This document shows positions 1 through 7,440 of a DNA stretch of 64,000 bases, one piece after another. The DNA lies in NCBI GenBank assembly GCA_951812895.1, contig OX638333.1:486366-550365 (forward strand), in the 5' to 3' direction. Position 1 is the first letter of the stretch. The number at the start of each line of letters is the position of its first letter. The notes beneath the pieces are model-generated. The model was not told the DNA's origin. It searched no databases and was given only the letters and a program-made list of their open reading frames with translations. The DNA is from an uncultured Roseovarius sp. GTDB lineage: Bacteria; Pseudomonadota; Alphaproteobacteria; Rhodobacterales; Rhodobacteraceae. Position numbers and translations under genes: made by a program.

Positions 1-288
1 GTTCAGCGGCTCAGCCAAAGCCGAGCCATTGCTCTTGATATGGAAAGCGCCACAATCGCCGCAAATGGATTTCGGTTTCGCGTACCTTATGGCACGCTGT
101 TATGCGTAAGTGACAAACCGCTCCATGGCGAGTTGAAGCTTCCCGGTATGGCCAGCGATTTTTACAAAACACAGGTGTCCCGTCACCTGATGATTGGCAT
201 ACGAGCGATGGAATCCCTGCGGAAAATGCCGCTTGAACGCATTCACAGCCGAAAATTACGCAGTTTTGACGAAACGGCGTTCCTCTGA
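1..288 (+). CDS. amn: AMP nucleosidase, C-terminal end (partial)
   Basis: The gene enters from the left edge, so only its last 95 codons are present, ending in TGA. AMP nucleosidase hydrolyses AMP to adenine and ribose 5-phosphate in the cytoplasm. The visible part has the family's C-terminal block: an ALDMESATIAANG stretch, VSDKPLHGE, the LPGMASDFY segment and the final RKLRSFDETAF tail. The reading frame is open to base 1, so the methionine at base 40 is internal and not a start. No clear terminator follows before the HU gene. Confidence 0.9.
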   Translation, partial: VQRLSQSRAIALDMESATIAANGFRFRVPYGTLLCVSDKPLHGELKLPGMASDFYKTQVSRHLMIGIRAMESLRKMPLERIHSRKLRSFDETAFL

Positions 289-417
289 CATTCAAAAATC
301 TGCGTAAAAAGTACGAATATCACTTATTTTCTTACACTATTCATTGTGTTTGCCCACAAGATACAGTTAGATTACGTCCATGAGGCCCAATAAATGGGCA
401 GTTGAGGAGACCATGAA

Positions 418-705
418 ATGGCAAAACCTATGACCAAAACCCAGCTTGTTGCGGCCCTGGCCGAGGAAATGGGCAGCGATAAAAAGACAGCCGGCGGTGC
501 ACTGGATGCCGTTATTTCGATCATCACACGCGAAGTTTCAGGCGGCGGTGCTGTGACCCTTCCAGGTGTCGGCAAAATTTACTGCCGCGAGCGTCCGGCA
601 CGTATGGTACGCAATCCTGCCACAGGTGAGCAGATCCACAAAGACGCCGACAAGGTTGTCAAAATGTCGATCGCCAAGGCACTGAAAGACAGCGTTAACG
701 GCTGA
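418..705 (+). CDS. HU family DNA-binding protein
   Basis: A 95-residue HU/IHF-type histone-like protein that should bind and bend DNA as a dimer. The N-terminal helices (TKTQLVAALAEEMG) are followed by the beta-arm region with VTLPGVGKIY and RPARMVRNPATGE, matching the family's GFGxF and RxGRNP positions (here GVGKI and MVRNP). Length is normal for HU. An ATG lies at 413 in another frame; the ATG at 418 has GAGGA about 9 bases upstream and is the in-frame start. The gene stands alone and ends in a good hairpin terminator. It is not the canonical HupB sequence, so it may be a diverged paralogue. Confidence 0.92.
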   Translation: MAKPMTKTQLVAALAEEMGSDKKTAGGALDAVISIITREVSGGGAVTLPGVGKIYCRERPARMVRNPATGEQIHKDADKVVKMSIAKALKDSVNG

Positions 706-730
706 TCTTGTAATCACCACGAGTTTCGGA

Positions 731-760
731 AAGGGTCGCCCACAAGGGGCGGCCCTTTTC
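731..760 (+). terminator. Rho-independent terminator of the HU gene
   Basis: An 8-bp stem (GGGTCGCC pairing with GGCGGCCC, one G-T wobble) with a CACAAGG loop runs directly into TTTT. It sits 26 bases after the HU stop codon and just before the ribosome binding site of the next gene. Confidence 0.75.
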
Positions 761-777
761 AGTTGCGGAGGTTGGGT

Positions 778-1650
778 GTGGACATTCGGGCAATATTGAT
801 GGGCCTGGCATTTGCCGTCATGTGGTCCAGTGCTTTTACTTCGGCCCGGATCATTGTCGCGTCGGCGCCGCCGGTCAGCGCATTAGCATTGCGGTTTCTG
901 ATCTCCGGATTGTTGGGTGTTCTGATCGCCTGGATGCTGGGTCAAAGCTGGCGCTTAACACCAGCACAATGGCGGGCCACTATCATATTTGGAGTTTGCC
1001 AGAATGCTCTTTATCTCGGCCTCAACTTTGTCGCGATGCAGACAATCGAGGCCTCACTGGCCGCGATTATTGCCTCTACCATGCCGCTTCTGGTGGGGCT
1101 GGCAAGTTGGATCATCTTTCGGGAACGCATCGGCATTGTCGGGTTTTCCGGCCTCATCGCAGGTATTGTAGGTGTTGCGATCATTATGGGCTCACGCCTG
1201 CAAGGTGGTGTCGACCTTTATGGGCTGACACTCTGTGTCGCAGGCGTCATTGCACTAACATTCGCCACGCTGGCGGTTCGCGGTGCGATTTCAGGCGGAA
1301 ATTTCCTTATGATCGTTGGGCTGCAAATGCTTGTCGGAAGTGCTGTACTGGGTGCGGTTGCTGCGGCAACTGAAACGCTGGTGATCAGCTGGAGCTGGCA
1401 GCTCGTCGCTGCGTTTGCTTATACAACACTCATTCCTGGGCTGGCTGCCACACTCGTCTGGTTTCAGCTGGTAAATCGTATCGGCGCCATCCGCGCCGCA
1501 ACGTTTCATTTCCTCAATCCGTTCCTGGGGGTCGCAATTGCTGCATTGATTCTAAGCGAATCCTTAGGCATGTGGGATTTGATCGGGGTATTGATAGTTA
1601 TGGCTGGAATTCTGGCCGTACAGCTTTCACGGCAACAGCGAGCGCGATAA
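778..1650 (+). CDS. EamA/DMT-family transporter
   Basis: A 290-residue polytopic membrane protein of the drug/metabolite transporter superfamily, with about ten hydrophobic segments arranged as two EamA repeats (IRAILMGLAFAVMWSSAF opens the first; GLTLCVAGVIALTFATLAV opens the second). Such proteins usually export amino acids or metabolites; the substrate cannot be read from sequence. An upstream in-frame TTG at 763 exists, but GCGGAGG at 765-771 lies 6 bases before GTG 778, which supports the GTG start. It converges on the next gene with only 35 bases between stops. Confidence 0.85.
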   Translation: MDIRAILMGLAFAVMWSSAFTSARIIVASAPPVSALALRFLISGLLGVLIAWMLGQSWRLTPAQWRATIIFGVCQNALYLGLNFVAMQTIEASLAAIIASTMPLLVGLASWIIFRERIGIVGFSGLIAGIVGVAIIMGSRLQGGVDLYGLTLCVAGVIALTFATLAVRGAISGGNFLMIVGLQMLVGSAVLGAVAAATETLVISWSWQLVAAFAYTTLIPGLAATLVWFQLVNRIGAIRAATFHFLNPFLGVAIAALILSESLGMWDLIGVLIVMAGILAVQLSRQQRAR

Positions 1651-1685
1651 AAACACCGTGATAAAGCGCGAATCGCCTGAGTTGA

Positions 1686-2144
1686 CTAAACCGTCTCGTC
1701 TTCGAGGTGCAGCTTCATATCGATCAACACCTGCTGCAATGCGGATGTTTCTTTTAACAGGCGCTTTGCTTCGTTCACCGTGATTATGCCATCTTCGATG
1801 GATTGCTGATATTCCGCCATGAGCATGGCAAACCGCTGGCTAAGCGCGATCACATCGCTGTTCACACCACCTTTATCTTCGGTATTTCTGCGGCTCTTTT
1901 CGAACGACAGGCTGATACCCTTCAACTCAGACAAAGCGCCTGTAACGTGGGGGTAAGAGGCCGCTTCTTCCAGCGCTGCAACCGCATCAATCGGCATAAA
2001 TCGGTCTGCGTGTTCTTCATGATCGGAATAGTACCGTCCAAGAGTTGCTTTGGATTTGCTCGTAAGTTCACACGCAGGTTCGATCCCCACATCCTTTACC
2101 AGCGCCTCGGTATGTTTTTTCAGGTAGCTTCCTACTTTTGACAT
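1686..2144 (-). CDS. Small helical protein, possibly phage CII-like regulator
   Basis: A 152-residue hydrophilic protein. Residues about 25-75 (SKATLGRYYSDHEEHADRFMPIDAVAALEEAA) resemble the helix-turn-helix part of phage CII/CP76-type regulators, where a short 'replicate/sow then check position' motif is followed by a conserved FxPxD segment. The C-terminal 70 residues are predicted coiled coil (MAEYQQSIEDG, RLLKETSALQQVLID). No phage genes are nearby, so if it derives from a phage it is domesticated. A GGGAAAGAG site precedes the ATG. Its long upstream region is the structured intergenic stretch at 2224-2422. The family assignment is tentative. Confidence 0.6.
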   Translation of the reverse strand: MSKVGSYLKKHTEALVKDVGIEPACELTSKSKATLGRYYSDHEEHADRFMPIDAVAALEEAASYPHVTGALSELKGISLSFEKSRRNTEDKGGVNSDVIALSQRFAMLMAEYQQSIEDGIITVNEAKRLLKETSALQQVLIDMKLHLEDETV

Positions 2145-2223
2145 TCACTCTTTCCCAACAAGTCACGCCGAAATTCCGGGGAAACCACAATTTGTTTTCC
2201 CATTAGACACGTTATCCCGAAAT

Positions 2224-2422
2224 GCGGATTGTAAAGCAATCCCGCTGTTTAAAACGGGAACCTGTCTCCGGTGCCCCCAGCACCGGTAAGCGGGGTGAGA
2301 TCGGGGCGATGCAGATGTATAATTTCTGCCGCTTGATCTTTGGTCAACACGGTGCCCTAGCGTTCCATCCCCGGAAGCGTGCTTCCCGTTTTGGGCCCGG
2401 CCCAAAGATCAGGTCTCACCCC
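2224..2422. other. Highly structured intergenic region, candidate ncRNA or leader
   Basis: This gene-free stretch (gap 2145-2478) contains an unusual density of perfect stems. H1: 2224-2231 with 2237-2245. H2: 2268-2274 (CCGGTGC) with 2280-2286. P1: 2292-2302 with 2412-2422, 11 bp enclosing the rest. A small hairpin lies at 2311-2329. P3: 2335-2343 (GATCTTTGG) with 2402-2410, directly beside P1. P4: 2373-2378 with 2381-2386. Bases 2251-2260 (AAAACGGGAA) can also pair with 2383-2392, which excludes P4, so two folds compete. It could be a small RNA on either strand, the leader of tdk (+), or the leader of the 1686-2144 gene (-). The rod with a one-sided bulge recalls 6S RNA, but I do not recognise the sequence. 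Confidence 0.45.
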
Positions 2423-2478
2423 AACCTTTTCCCCAAATTGACTTTGCAACACCGATACAGCCCGGCATAAGACAAAGC

Positions 2479-3081
2479 ATGGCAAAGCTCTATTTTCACT
2501 ACTCAACAATGAACGCAGGTAAATCGACACTGCTGTTGCAGGCCGCGTATAACTATCAGGAAGGCGGCATGCGCACCTACCTGCTGACTTCCCGAAGCGA
2601 CAACCGCTCAGGTCCGGCCCGAATTGCCTCGCGCATCGGGATCGGGCAGCAAGCAGATACCTTTGGTCCAGATGACGATCTGTACATCAAAATGGCAAAG
2701 CGCTTGGAACAGGGCAATATCGCATGCGCCTTTGTTGATGAGGCACAATTTTTGTCACCGGAACAGGTCTGGCAGCTGACCCAAGTGGTGGACGATCTGA
2801 ACGTACCGGTTATGTGCTATGGCTTGCGTGTTGATTTCCGGGGTGCGTTGTTCCCGGGTTCTGCCGCACTTTTGGCACTGGCCGACGAAATGAGAGAAGT
2901 GCGCACAATTTGCCATTGCGGGAAAAAGGCCACGATGGTGGCTCGCCGCGATACGGAAGGTAATTTTGTCACTGATGGTGATCAGGTTCAGATTGGCGGG
3001 AATGAAACCTATGTGAGCCTTTGCAGACGACATTGGAAAGAGGCAACGGACAACGGTCGCTCAACTCGAACTGAACTGTGA
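2479..3081 (+). CDS. tdk: Thymidine kinase
   Basis: A 200-residue class II thymidine kinase that phosphorylates thymidine to dTMP in the salvage pathway. The P-loop is at residues 9-18 (STMNAGKSTL), the catalytic DEAQF motif near residue 88, and the C-terminal zinc site is formed by CHCGKK and the later CRRHW (three Cys, one His). The lasso segment around GGNETYVSLC binds the nucleotide. Length matches the E. coli enzyme (205). It converges on the next gene with only four bases between the stops. Confidence 0.96.
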   Translation: MAKLYFHYSTMNAGKSTLLLQAAYNYQEGGMRTYLLTSRSDNRSGPARIASRIGIGQQADTFGPDDDLYIKMAKRLEQGNIACAFVDEAQFLSPEQVWQLTQVVDDLNVPVMCYGLRVDFRGALFPGSAALLALADEMREVRTICHCGKKATMVARRDTEGNFVTDGDQVQIGGNETYVSLCRRHWKEATDNGRSTRTEL

Positions 3082-3085
3082 CCTG

Positions 3086-4207
3086 CTATGCGCGCTCAAC
3101 CAGCACAGACCCCACCGAATACCCTGCTCCAAATGAACAAATAAGCCCGGTATCGCCCCGCACCAGATCGTCTGAGAATTTAGAAAACGCTATGATCGAT
3201 CCGGCGGAAGACGTGTTGGCGTAATCCTGCAAAATATTCGGCTGTTCTTGCGCCTCCGGAACGCGGCCCATCACCTTTCGTCCAATGAAGTCATTCATAG
3301 TTTTGTTCGCCTGATGCAGCCAAAGGCGTTTAAGCCCGTCCGGATTGATGCCCTCATCTTCCAGATGCTGCCGAATATGGTCAGAGACCAACGGCAGCAC
3401 CTCCTTAAACACTTTGCGCCCCTCCTGCATGAACAGCATGTCACGTCGATCGGTCATATGCCCCGCCCGGGTGCGTCGGAGATAGCCGTTGTTGTTACGA
3501 ATATTATTGGAAAACTGCGTCGCACAACGCGTGGATTGGATCAAAAAAAGCCCATCTTCCGCATCCTCTGCGCGTTCTAACACCAAGGCCGTGCACACAT
3601 CACCAAAGATGAAATGGCAATCCCGGTCACGCCATTCCAGATGCCCGGAACAAATCTCGGGGCTGACCACCAGCGCGCAGCGAACAGACCCTGACCGTAT
3701 CATGTCAGCTGCCGCCTGTATCCCGAACGTGGCTGATGAGCAGGCAACATTCATATCAAATGCGAACCCGCCTGCACCCAACAGCTTCTGAATTTCAATC
3801 GCTACTGCTGGATAAGGGCGCTCGTGGTTGGATGCGGCGCAGATCACCAAATCAACCTGTTCAGGGTTACGTCCTGACTGTGCCAGTGCCTTGCGACAGG
3901 CATCCATAGCCATTTCGGCCATAATCCCCGGCTCGTCATCACCACGCATACGCAGATTTGGATGCATCACGTCAGGGTCCAGCACACCGGATTTGTCAAG
4001 CACATAACGCTGCTCGATACCTGATGCGTTCAATATAAATTCCGGCGACGAGTGCTCTTTGGGTGCAATCTCCCCCGCCGTAATCGCCTCCGCATGTGCG
4101 TCATTGAAACGGTCGGCATAAGCATTGAACGCCACAACCAGCTCTTCATTGGTGATAACCTGCTCTGGTGTAAAAACGCCAGTGCCGGTGATCGCAGGTA
4201 TGTGCAT
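3086..4207 (-). CDS. Beta-ketoacyl-ACP synthase III family protein
   Basis: A 373-residue thiolase-fold synthase related to FabH, which condenses an acyl-CoA with malonyl-ACP. The Cys-His-Asn triad is visible: C156 in NVACSSATFG, His in WLHQANKTMNDF and Asn in NTSSAGSI. It is about 50 residues longer than E. coli FabH, with an extra segment after residue 30 (ADRFNDAHAEAITAGE), as in a distinct FabH-like subfamily often annotated beside true FabH. A frame extension to 4234 exists, but GGGAGA lies 7 bases before ATG 4207. No fatty-acid synthesis genes are adjacent, so a specialised acyl substrate is likely. The symbol fabH is withheld for that reason. Confidence 0.88.
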   Translation of the reverse strand: MHIPAITGTGVFTPEQVITNEELVVAFNAYADRFNDAHAEAITAGEIAPKEHSSPEFILNASGIEQRYVLDKSGVLDPDVMHPNLRMRGDDEPGIMAEMAMDACRKALAQSGRNPEQVDLVICAASNHERPYPAVAIEIQKLLGAGGFAFDMNVACSSATFGIQAAADMIRSGSVRCALVVSPEICSGHLEWRDRDCHFIFGDVCTALVLERAEDAEDGLFLIQSTRCATQFSNNIRNNNGYLRRTRAGHMTDRRDMLFMQEGRKVFKEVLPLVSDHIRQHLEDEGINPDGLKRLWLHQANKTMNDFIGRKVMGRVPEAQEQPNILQDYANTSSAGSIIAFSKFSDDLVRGDTGLICSFGAGYSVGSVLVERA

Positions 4208-4325
4208 GCTGTCTCTCCCGTGGGGGTTCAGCAAGATCAGCCGATCATCAACGAAAGGTCAAGTGCAACGGCTTTGTACAACCAGTCAGACTCAGCAGAT
4301 GTCGGTTGCGCCCGCAGGTTGGGGT

Positions 4326-5282
4326 TCAATTCACCAAATTCGGCGGCTCTTCCCCAGCCAGCGCTGCGCGGAGGTTCTCTACGGCCATAAAGCCCATAGC
4401 CTCGCGCACTTCCAGGGCTGCTGTACCCAAATGTGGGAGAAGTGTTACATTCTCCATTACTTTCAACGCATCAGGCACCTTTGGCTCATGCTCATAAACA
4501 TCAAGCCCTGCACCTGCGATTTCTCCGCGTTTCAAGGCTGAGACCAAATCGCGTTCAGCCACTACATCGCCCCGTGACACGTTTATGAAATGGGCATGTG
4601 ATTGCATAGCCGCAAAGAACGGAGCCTTGATCAAATGGCGCGTTTCCGGACCACCGGGCACTGCCAGGACGATGATGTCTGATCTTTGAGCCAGCTCTTC
4701 CAACGACCGGATTGGTGTTGCCACAAATTCAAGCTCTTTGGGTGTTCGGGTATAATAGGCGACCTTCATCCCAAACCCATTCAGACAGCGACGCGCAACC
4801 GCCTGCCCGATCCGGCCCATGCCGATGATGCCCACAGTTTTGCCGGACACATGCAGGCCCAACATCTGCGTCGGGTTCCAGCCCTGCCAGTTGCCAGACC
4901 GGACCAGCCTTTCGCCTTCGCCCGCTCGGCGTGCGCTCATCAGGATTAGCGTCATGGCAATATCGGCGGTCGCGTCGGTCACGGCACCGGGGGTATTGGT
5001 AACCATAACTCCGGCAGATCGTGCCGCAACCGCATCAATATGGTTATAACCGACACCGAAATTGGCAAGAATTTTGCAGCGCGGGCTTTCCGCATCGCGG
5101 AAAACTTCGGCAGAAAACCCATCGCCGAGCGTGGGCAGAACACCGTCAAACAACGTTAACGCCGCGCGCATCTGGCCGATCTTCAGCGGCACAGTTTCGT
5201 CGCGCATCTCAACCTCGAAAAACTCACGTGCGCGGGCGACTACCGCATCCGGAAGGGGTCTTGTCAGGTAAACCCGCTTCAA
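4326..5282 (-). CDS. D-isomer 2-hydroxyacid dehydrogenase
   Basis: A 318-residue NAD(P)-dependent 2-hydroxyacid dehydrogenase, most like glyoxylate/hydroxypyruvate reductases (D-glycerate dehydrogenase). The Rossmann motif is GIIGMGRIGQAVARR. The catalytic set is Arg in NVSRGDVV, Glu in DVYEHEP and His in LLPHLGTA. The start is TTG at 5282: AGGAGGG lies 8 bases upstream, and the codon overlaps the csaA stop (TTGA), so translation is probably coupled. It is the last gene of a proC-csaA-dehydrogenase group on the minus strand. Confidence 0.9.
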   Translation of the reverse strand: MKRVYLTRPLPDAVVARAREFFEVEMRDETVPLKIGQMRAALTLFDGVLPTLGDGFSAEVFRDAESPRCKILANFGVGYNHIDAVAARSAGVMVTNTPGAVTDATADIAMTLILMSARRAGEGERLVRSGNWQGWNPTQMLGLHVSGKTVGIIGMGRIGQAVARRCLNGFGMKVAYYTRTPKELEFVATPIRSLEELAQRSDIIVLAVPGGPETRHLIKAPFFAAMQSHAHFINVSRGDVVAERDLVSALKRGEIAGAGLDVYEHEPKVPDALKVMENVTLLPHLGTAALEVREAMGFMAVENLRAALAGEEPPNLVN

Positions 5283-5620
5283 TGCATCCGCCCTCCTACA
5301 GGCACCTCAAGGCCGGGGGCTAACAGCACGATATCGCCATTTTCATCAGGCAAACCCAGGATCAGGCACTCAGACATGAATGGACCAATTTGACGGGCCG
5401 GGAAGTTGACCACACCCATCACCTGCTGACCAATCAGTGTTTCTGGCGTGTAGTGAACGGTAACTTGGGCCGAGCTTTTTTTTTCGCCAATTTCAGGCCC
5501 GAAATCGATCCACATCTTGATTGCTGGTTTGCGTGCTTCTGGAAAAGGTTCGGCACGGATCACTTTTCCAACGCGGATATCAACTTTGAGAAAGTCATCG
5601 AATGTAATCGGATCAGTCAT
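5279..5620 (-). CDS. csaA: tRNA-binding protein CsaA
   Basis: A 113-residue single-domain OB-fold protein of the CsaA type, related to the tRNA-binding domain of methionyl-tRNA synthetase beta subunits. The characteristic pattern is present: VDIRVGKVI near residue 13, the SSAQVTVHY segment and VVNFPARQIGPFMSECLILG. CsaA proteins bind structured RNA/tRNA and have been linked to protein folding or export. The gene overlaps proC upstream by 8 bases and the dehydrogenase downstream by 4 bases, suggesting one transcript. GGGAG lies before the ATG. Confidence 0.9.
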   Translation of the reverse strand: MTDPITFDDFLKVDIRVGKVIRAEPFPEARKPAIKMWIDFGPEIGEKKSSAQVTVHYTPETLIGQQVMGVVNFPARQIGPFMSECLILGLPDENGDIVLLAPGLEVPVGGRMH

Positions 5621-6428
5621 CCCTTAACTCCCTTGATCTGTCGCTGGCTGCGGCGACAGTTTGTTTGATCAGAGGAGGCAGGCCGTTGCCTGCGTCCATC
5701 AATACTTCTAGCCCGGCTTGTGTTGTGCCATTGGGGCTGGTGACATTAACGCGTAATTGAGAGGGGCTTTCCTCGGCTGACATTGCCAACGCCCCTGCAC
5801 CTGCAACCGTCGCTTTCGCGAGGGTCATTGACAGGTCAGCGGGCAATCCTTGTGCCTCACCAGCGGCGGCCATGCATTCGATCATATGAAAGACATATGC
5901 GGGTCCTGACCCCGATAATCCCGTGACGGCATCCATCTGCTCTTCACCGTCGAGCCGGACAACCTGTCCCACGGCCGAAAGCAGCGTCGCAGCCAGGTCA
6001 AGATCAGCAGCAGAGGTATGTTCATTCCCCATCATCGCCGTGATCCCCTGTGCCACTGCTGCCGGTGTATTCGGCATGCATCTGACAATCGGACTTTTTG
6101 CGCCCAAAACCGCCTCAAAGGAAGCGATACTGGTCCCGGCGGCGACGGAAACAAATAATGTTTTGCCATTTCCCATTGCCGCGATAGATGGCAATGCATC
6201 CCCCATCATCTGGGGCTTTACCGCAATCAGCACGATCGCCGGCGATTTCGGCAGCTCTGAATTTATCTGAACACCCGTCGATTTCAGCCAGTCCGTGGGT
6301 CTTGGGTCCAAGACCCAAACAGAAGAAGGCGGCAGACCGCCATCCAGCCAGCCGCGCAGCATCGCCGACCCCATTTTTCCGCACCCCAAAAGGACAAGAC
6401 CATCCTTTGCCACATCATCCATGATCAT
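5613..6428 (-). CDS. proC: Pyrroline-5-carboxylate reductase
   Basis: A 271-residue P5C reductase performing the last step of proline synthesis with NAD(P)H. The N-terminal dinucleotide fold has LLGCGKMGSAMLRG; the middle has VRCMPNTPAAVAQG; the C-terminal dimerisation domain has the signature LSGSGPAYVF and the TSPNGTTQAGLEVL motif. The open frame extends to 6458, but GGAGAG lies 7 bases before ATG 6428, and that start gives the family's usual length. It heads the proC-csaA-dehydrogenase overlap group. Confidence 0.95.
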   Translation of the reverse strand: MIMDDVAKDGLVLLGCGKMGSAMLRGWLDGGLPPSSVWVLDPRPTDWLKSTGVQINSELPKSPAIVLIAVKPQMMGDALPSIAAMGNGKTLFVSVAAGTSIASFEAVLGAKSPIVRCMPNTPAAVAQGITAMMGNEHTSAADLDLAATLLSAVGQVVRLDGEEQMDAVTGLSGSGPAYVFHMIECMAAAGEAQGLPADLSMTLAKATVAGAGALAMSAEESPSQLRVNVTSPNGTTQAGLEVLMDAGNGLPPLIKQTVAAASDRSRELRDD

Positions 6429-6507
6429 GACGTTTCTCTCCGCATTTCCCGCGAACAATCGCTCATTTTACAGTGTTACGCAGAGAGGTTGGTAATCGCA
6501 ATGCTGC

Positions 6508-6535
6508 CTGTCAGGAAAGACGGGCAGCATCAGCG
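6508..6535 (-). terminator. Hairpin after the YbjN gene
   Basis: An 8-bp inverted repeat (ATGCTGCC / GGCAGCAT) lies between the YbjN stop and the proC start, followed by no strong T-run. It is a plausible weak terminator or processing site. Confidence 0.4.
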
Positions 6536-6547
6536 GTGTTTTGCGGA

Positions 6548-7048
6548 TCAGGCGCGGCCGTAAGCTTCGGCGATGGCGGCCTGAAGGGCCTGTTCGGGGG
6601 TGCGGTCGCCCCATATAACCAATTGAAATGCCGGGTAATATCGCTCTGCGCTCAAAACAGCGGCATTGATCAGAGTGTCCACCTGTTCGGGGCATACACC
6701 CTGGGCGCCGGTCATCACCAGACCATAGCGATAGACCATCAGTTTCTGTTCACCCCAATAGGTAAAACAGCCCGCCCAACATTGGTCGTTCACATCGTTA
6801 AGCATTTGATAAAGCGCAGGTAATTTGTGTTCCGGCGGCTCCATTTCGAAGGTGCAAACCATGCGCAAGGTCTCATCATAAGCGGACCAGGCAAGGGTGA
6901 TTGAATAGGTTCTCCACTGGCCTTCGACAGCCATTGCGATCTGATCTTCGGCGATACGGTCGAAATCCCAGTCGTGGTGTTCAGCCAGATGCTCAACAAT
7001 ATCAATGGGATGAAGATCTTCCTGCATAAACTGTTCGGATAATGCCAT
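6548..7048 (-). CDS. YbjN domain-containing protein
   Basis: A 166-residue soluble protein of the YbjN family, which has a chaperone-like fold resembling type III secretion chaperones and no known enzyme activity. Recognisable segments are MVCTFEMEPPEHKLPALYQMLNDVND, WAGCFTYWGEQKLMVYRYGL and the Trp-rich LVIWGDRTPEQALQAA. The frame stays open to 7201, but GAGGTGG is placed 3-4 bases before ATG 7048 and the upstream residues are not family-like. A conserved hairpin-forming leader (GGGTAG / CTACCC, 7117-7139) precedes it. Confidence 0.85.
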   Translation of the reverse strand: MALSEQFMQEDLHPIDIVEHLAEHHDWDFDRIAEDQIAMAVEGQWRTYSITLAWSAYDETLRMVCTFEMEPPEHKLPALYQMLNDVNDQCWAGCFTYWGEQKLMVYRYGLVMTGAQGVCPEQVDTLINAAVLSAERYYPAFQLVIWGDRTPEQALQAAIAEAYGRA

Positions 7049-7186
7049 GCCGCCACCTCTTTTATGGTTGTAGCGTGGGACTGGCAGCGCCCCAAGCGCT
7101 AGGTGCCTGCTCAATGGGTAGGGGCTATTCCCGCTACCCTTACAAGGTATGGTGGCGGCTTTGCCGGAACCTGTAAAGCAATTTGT

Positions 7187-7215
7187 TGTGGATAACCGCA
7201 ATAAGTTGTGGATGA
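7187..7215. promoter_or_regulatory. Pair of DnaA-box-like sites
   Basis: TGTGGATAA at 7187-7195 is a perfect reverse complement of the DnaA box TTATCCACA. TGTGGATGA at 7207-7215 differs by one base and lies exactly 20 bases away in the same orientation. They sit in the 392-base gene-free stretch between the YbjN and GMC genes. Two sites do not make an origin, but could bind DnaA to control YbjN transcription. The rest of this gap holds a short hairpin at 7345-7361 that may end the GMC transcript. Confidence 0.35.
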
Positions 7216-7440
7216 ACCACGATTGACATCAAGGGGTGATGTCTCGGTGTGCTGAAAAGGGCTGCTCCTGCAGCCGGGGTCAGCGAATGTGTACATTGTG
7301 TAAACTTTCCACCGAATTGAGTAAATTTCACCTGGTCTGCTGAAACCTGTGTGCATCAGGTACACAACGGCAGAATTCAGAGGATTTGGTCACCGCAAAA
7401 TGTCTCAACCGGTAGAGCCACCGACGCCGCGCAATTCAGC

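Noticed and set aside
1686-2144. Prophage remnant
   Set aside because: Only one gene looks phage-like and no integrase, attachment site or other phage gene is near it.
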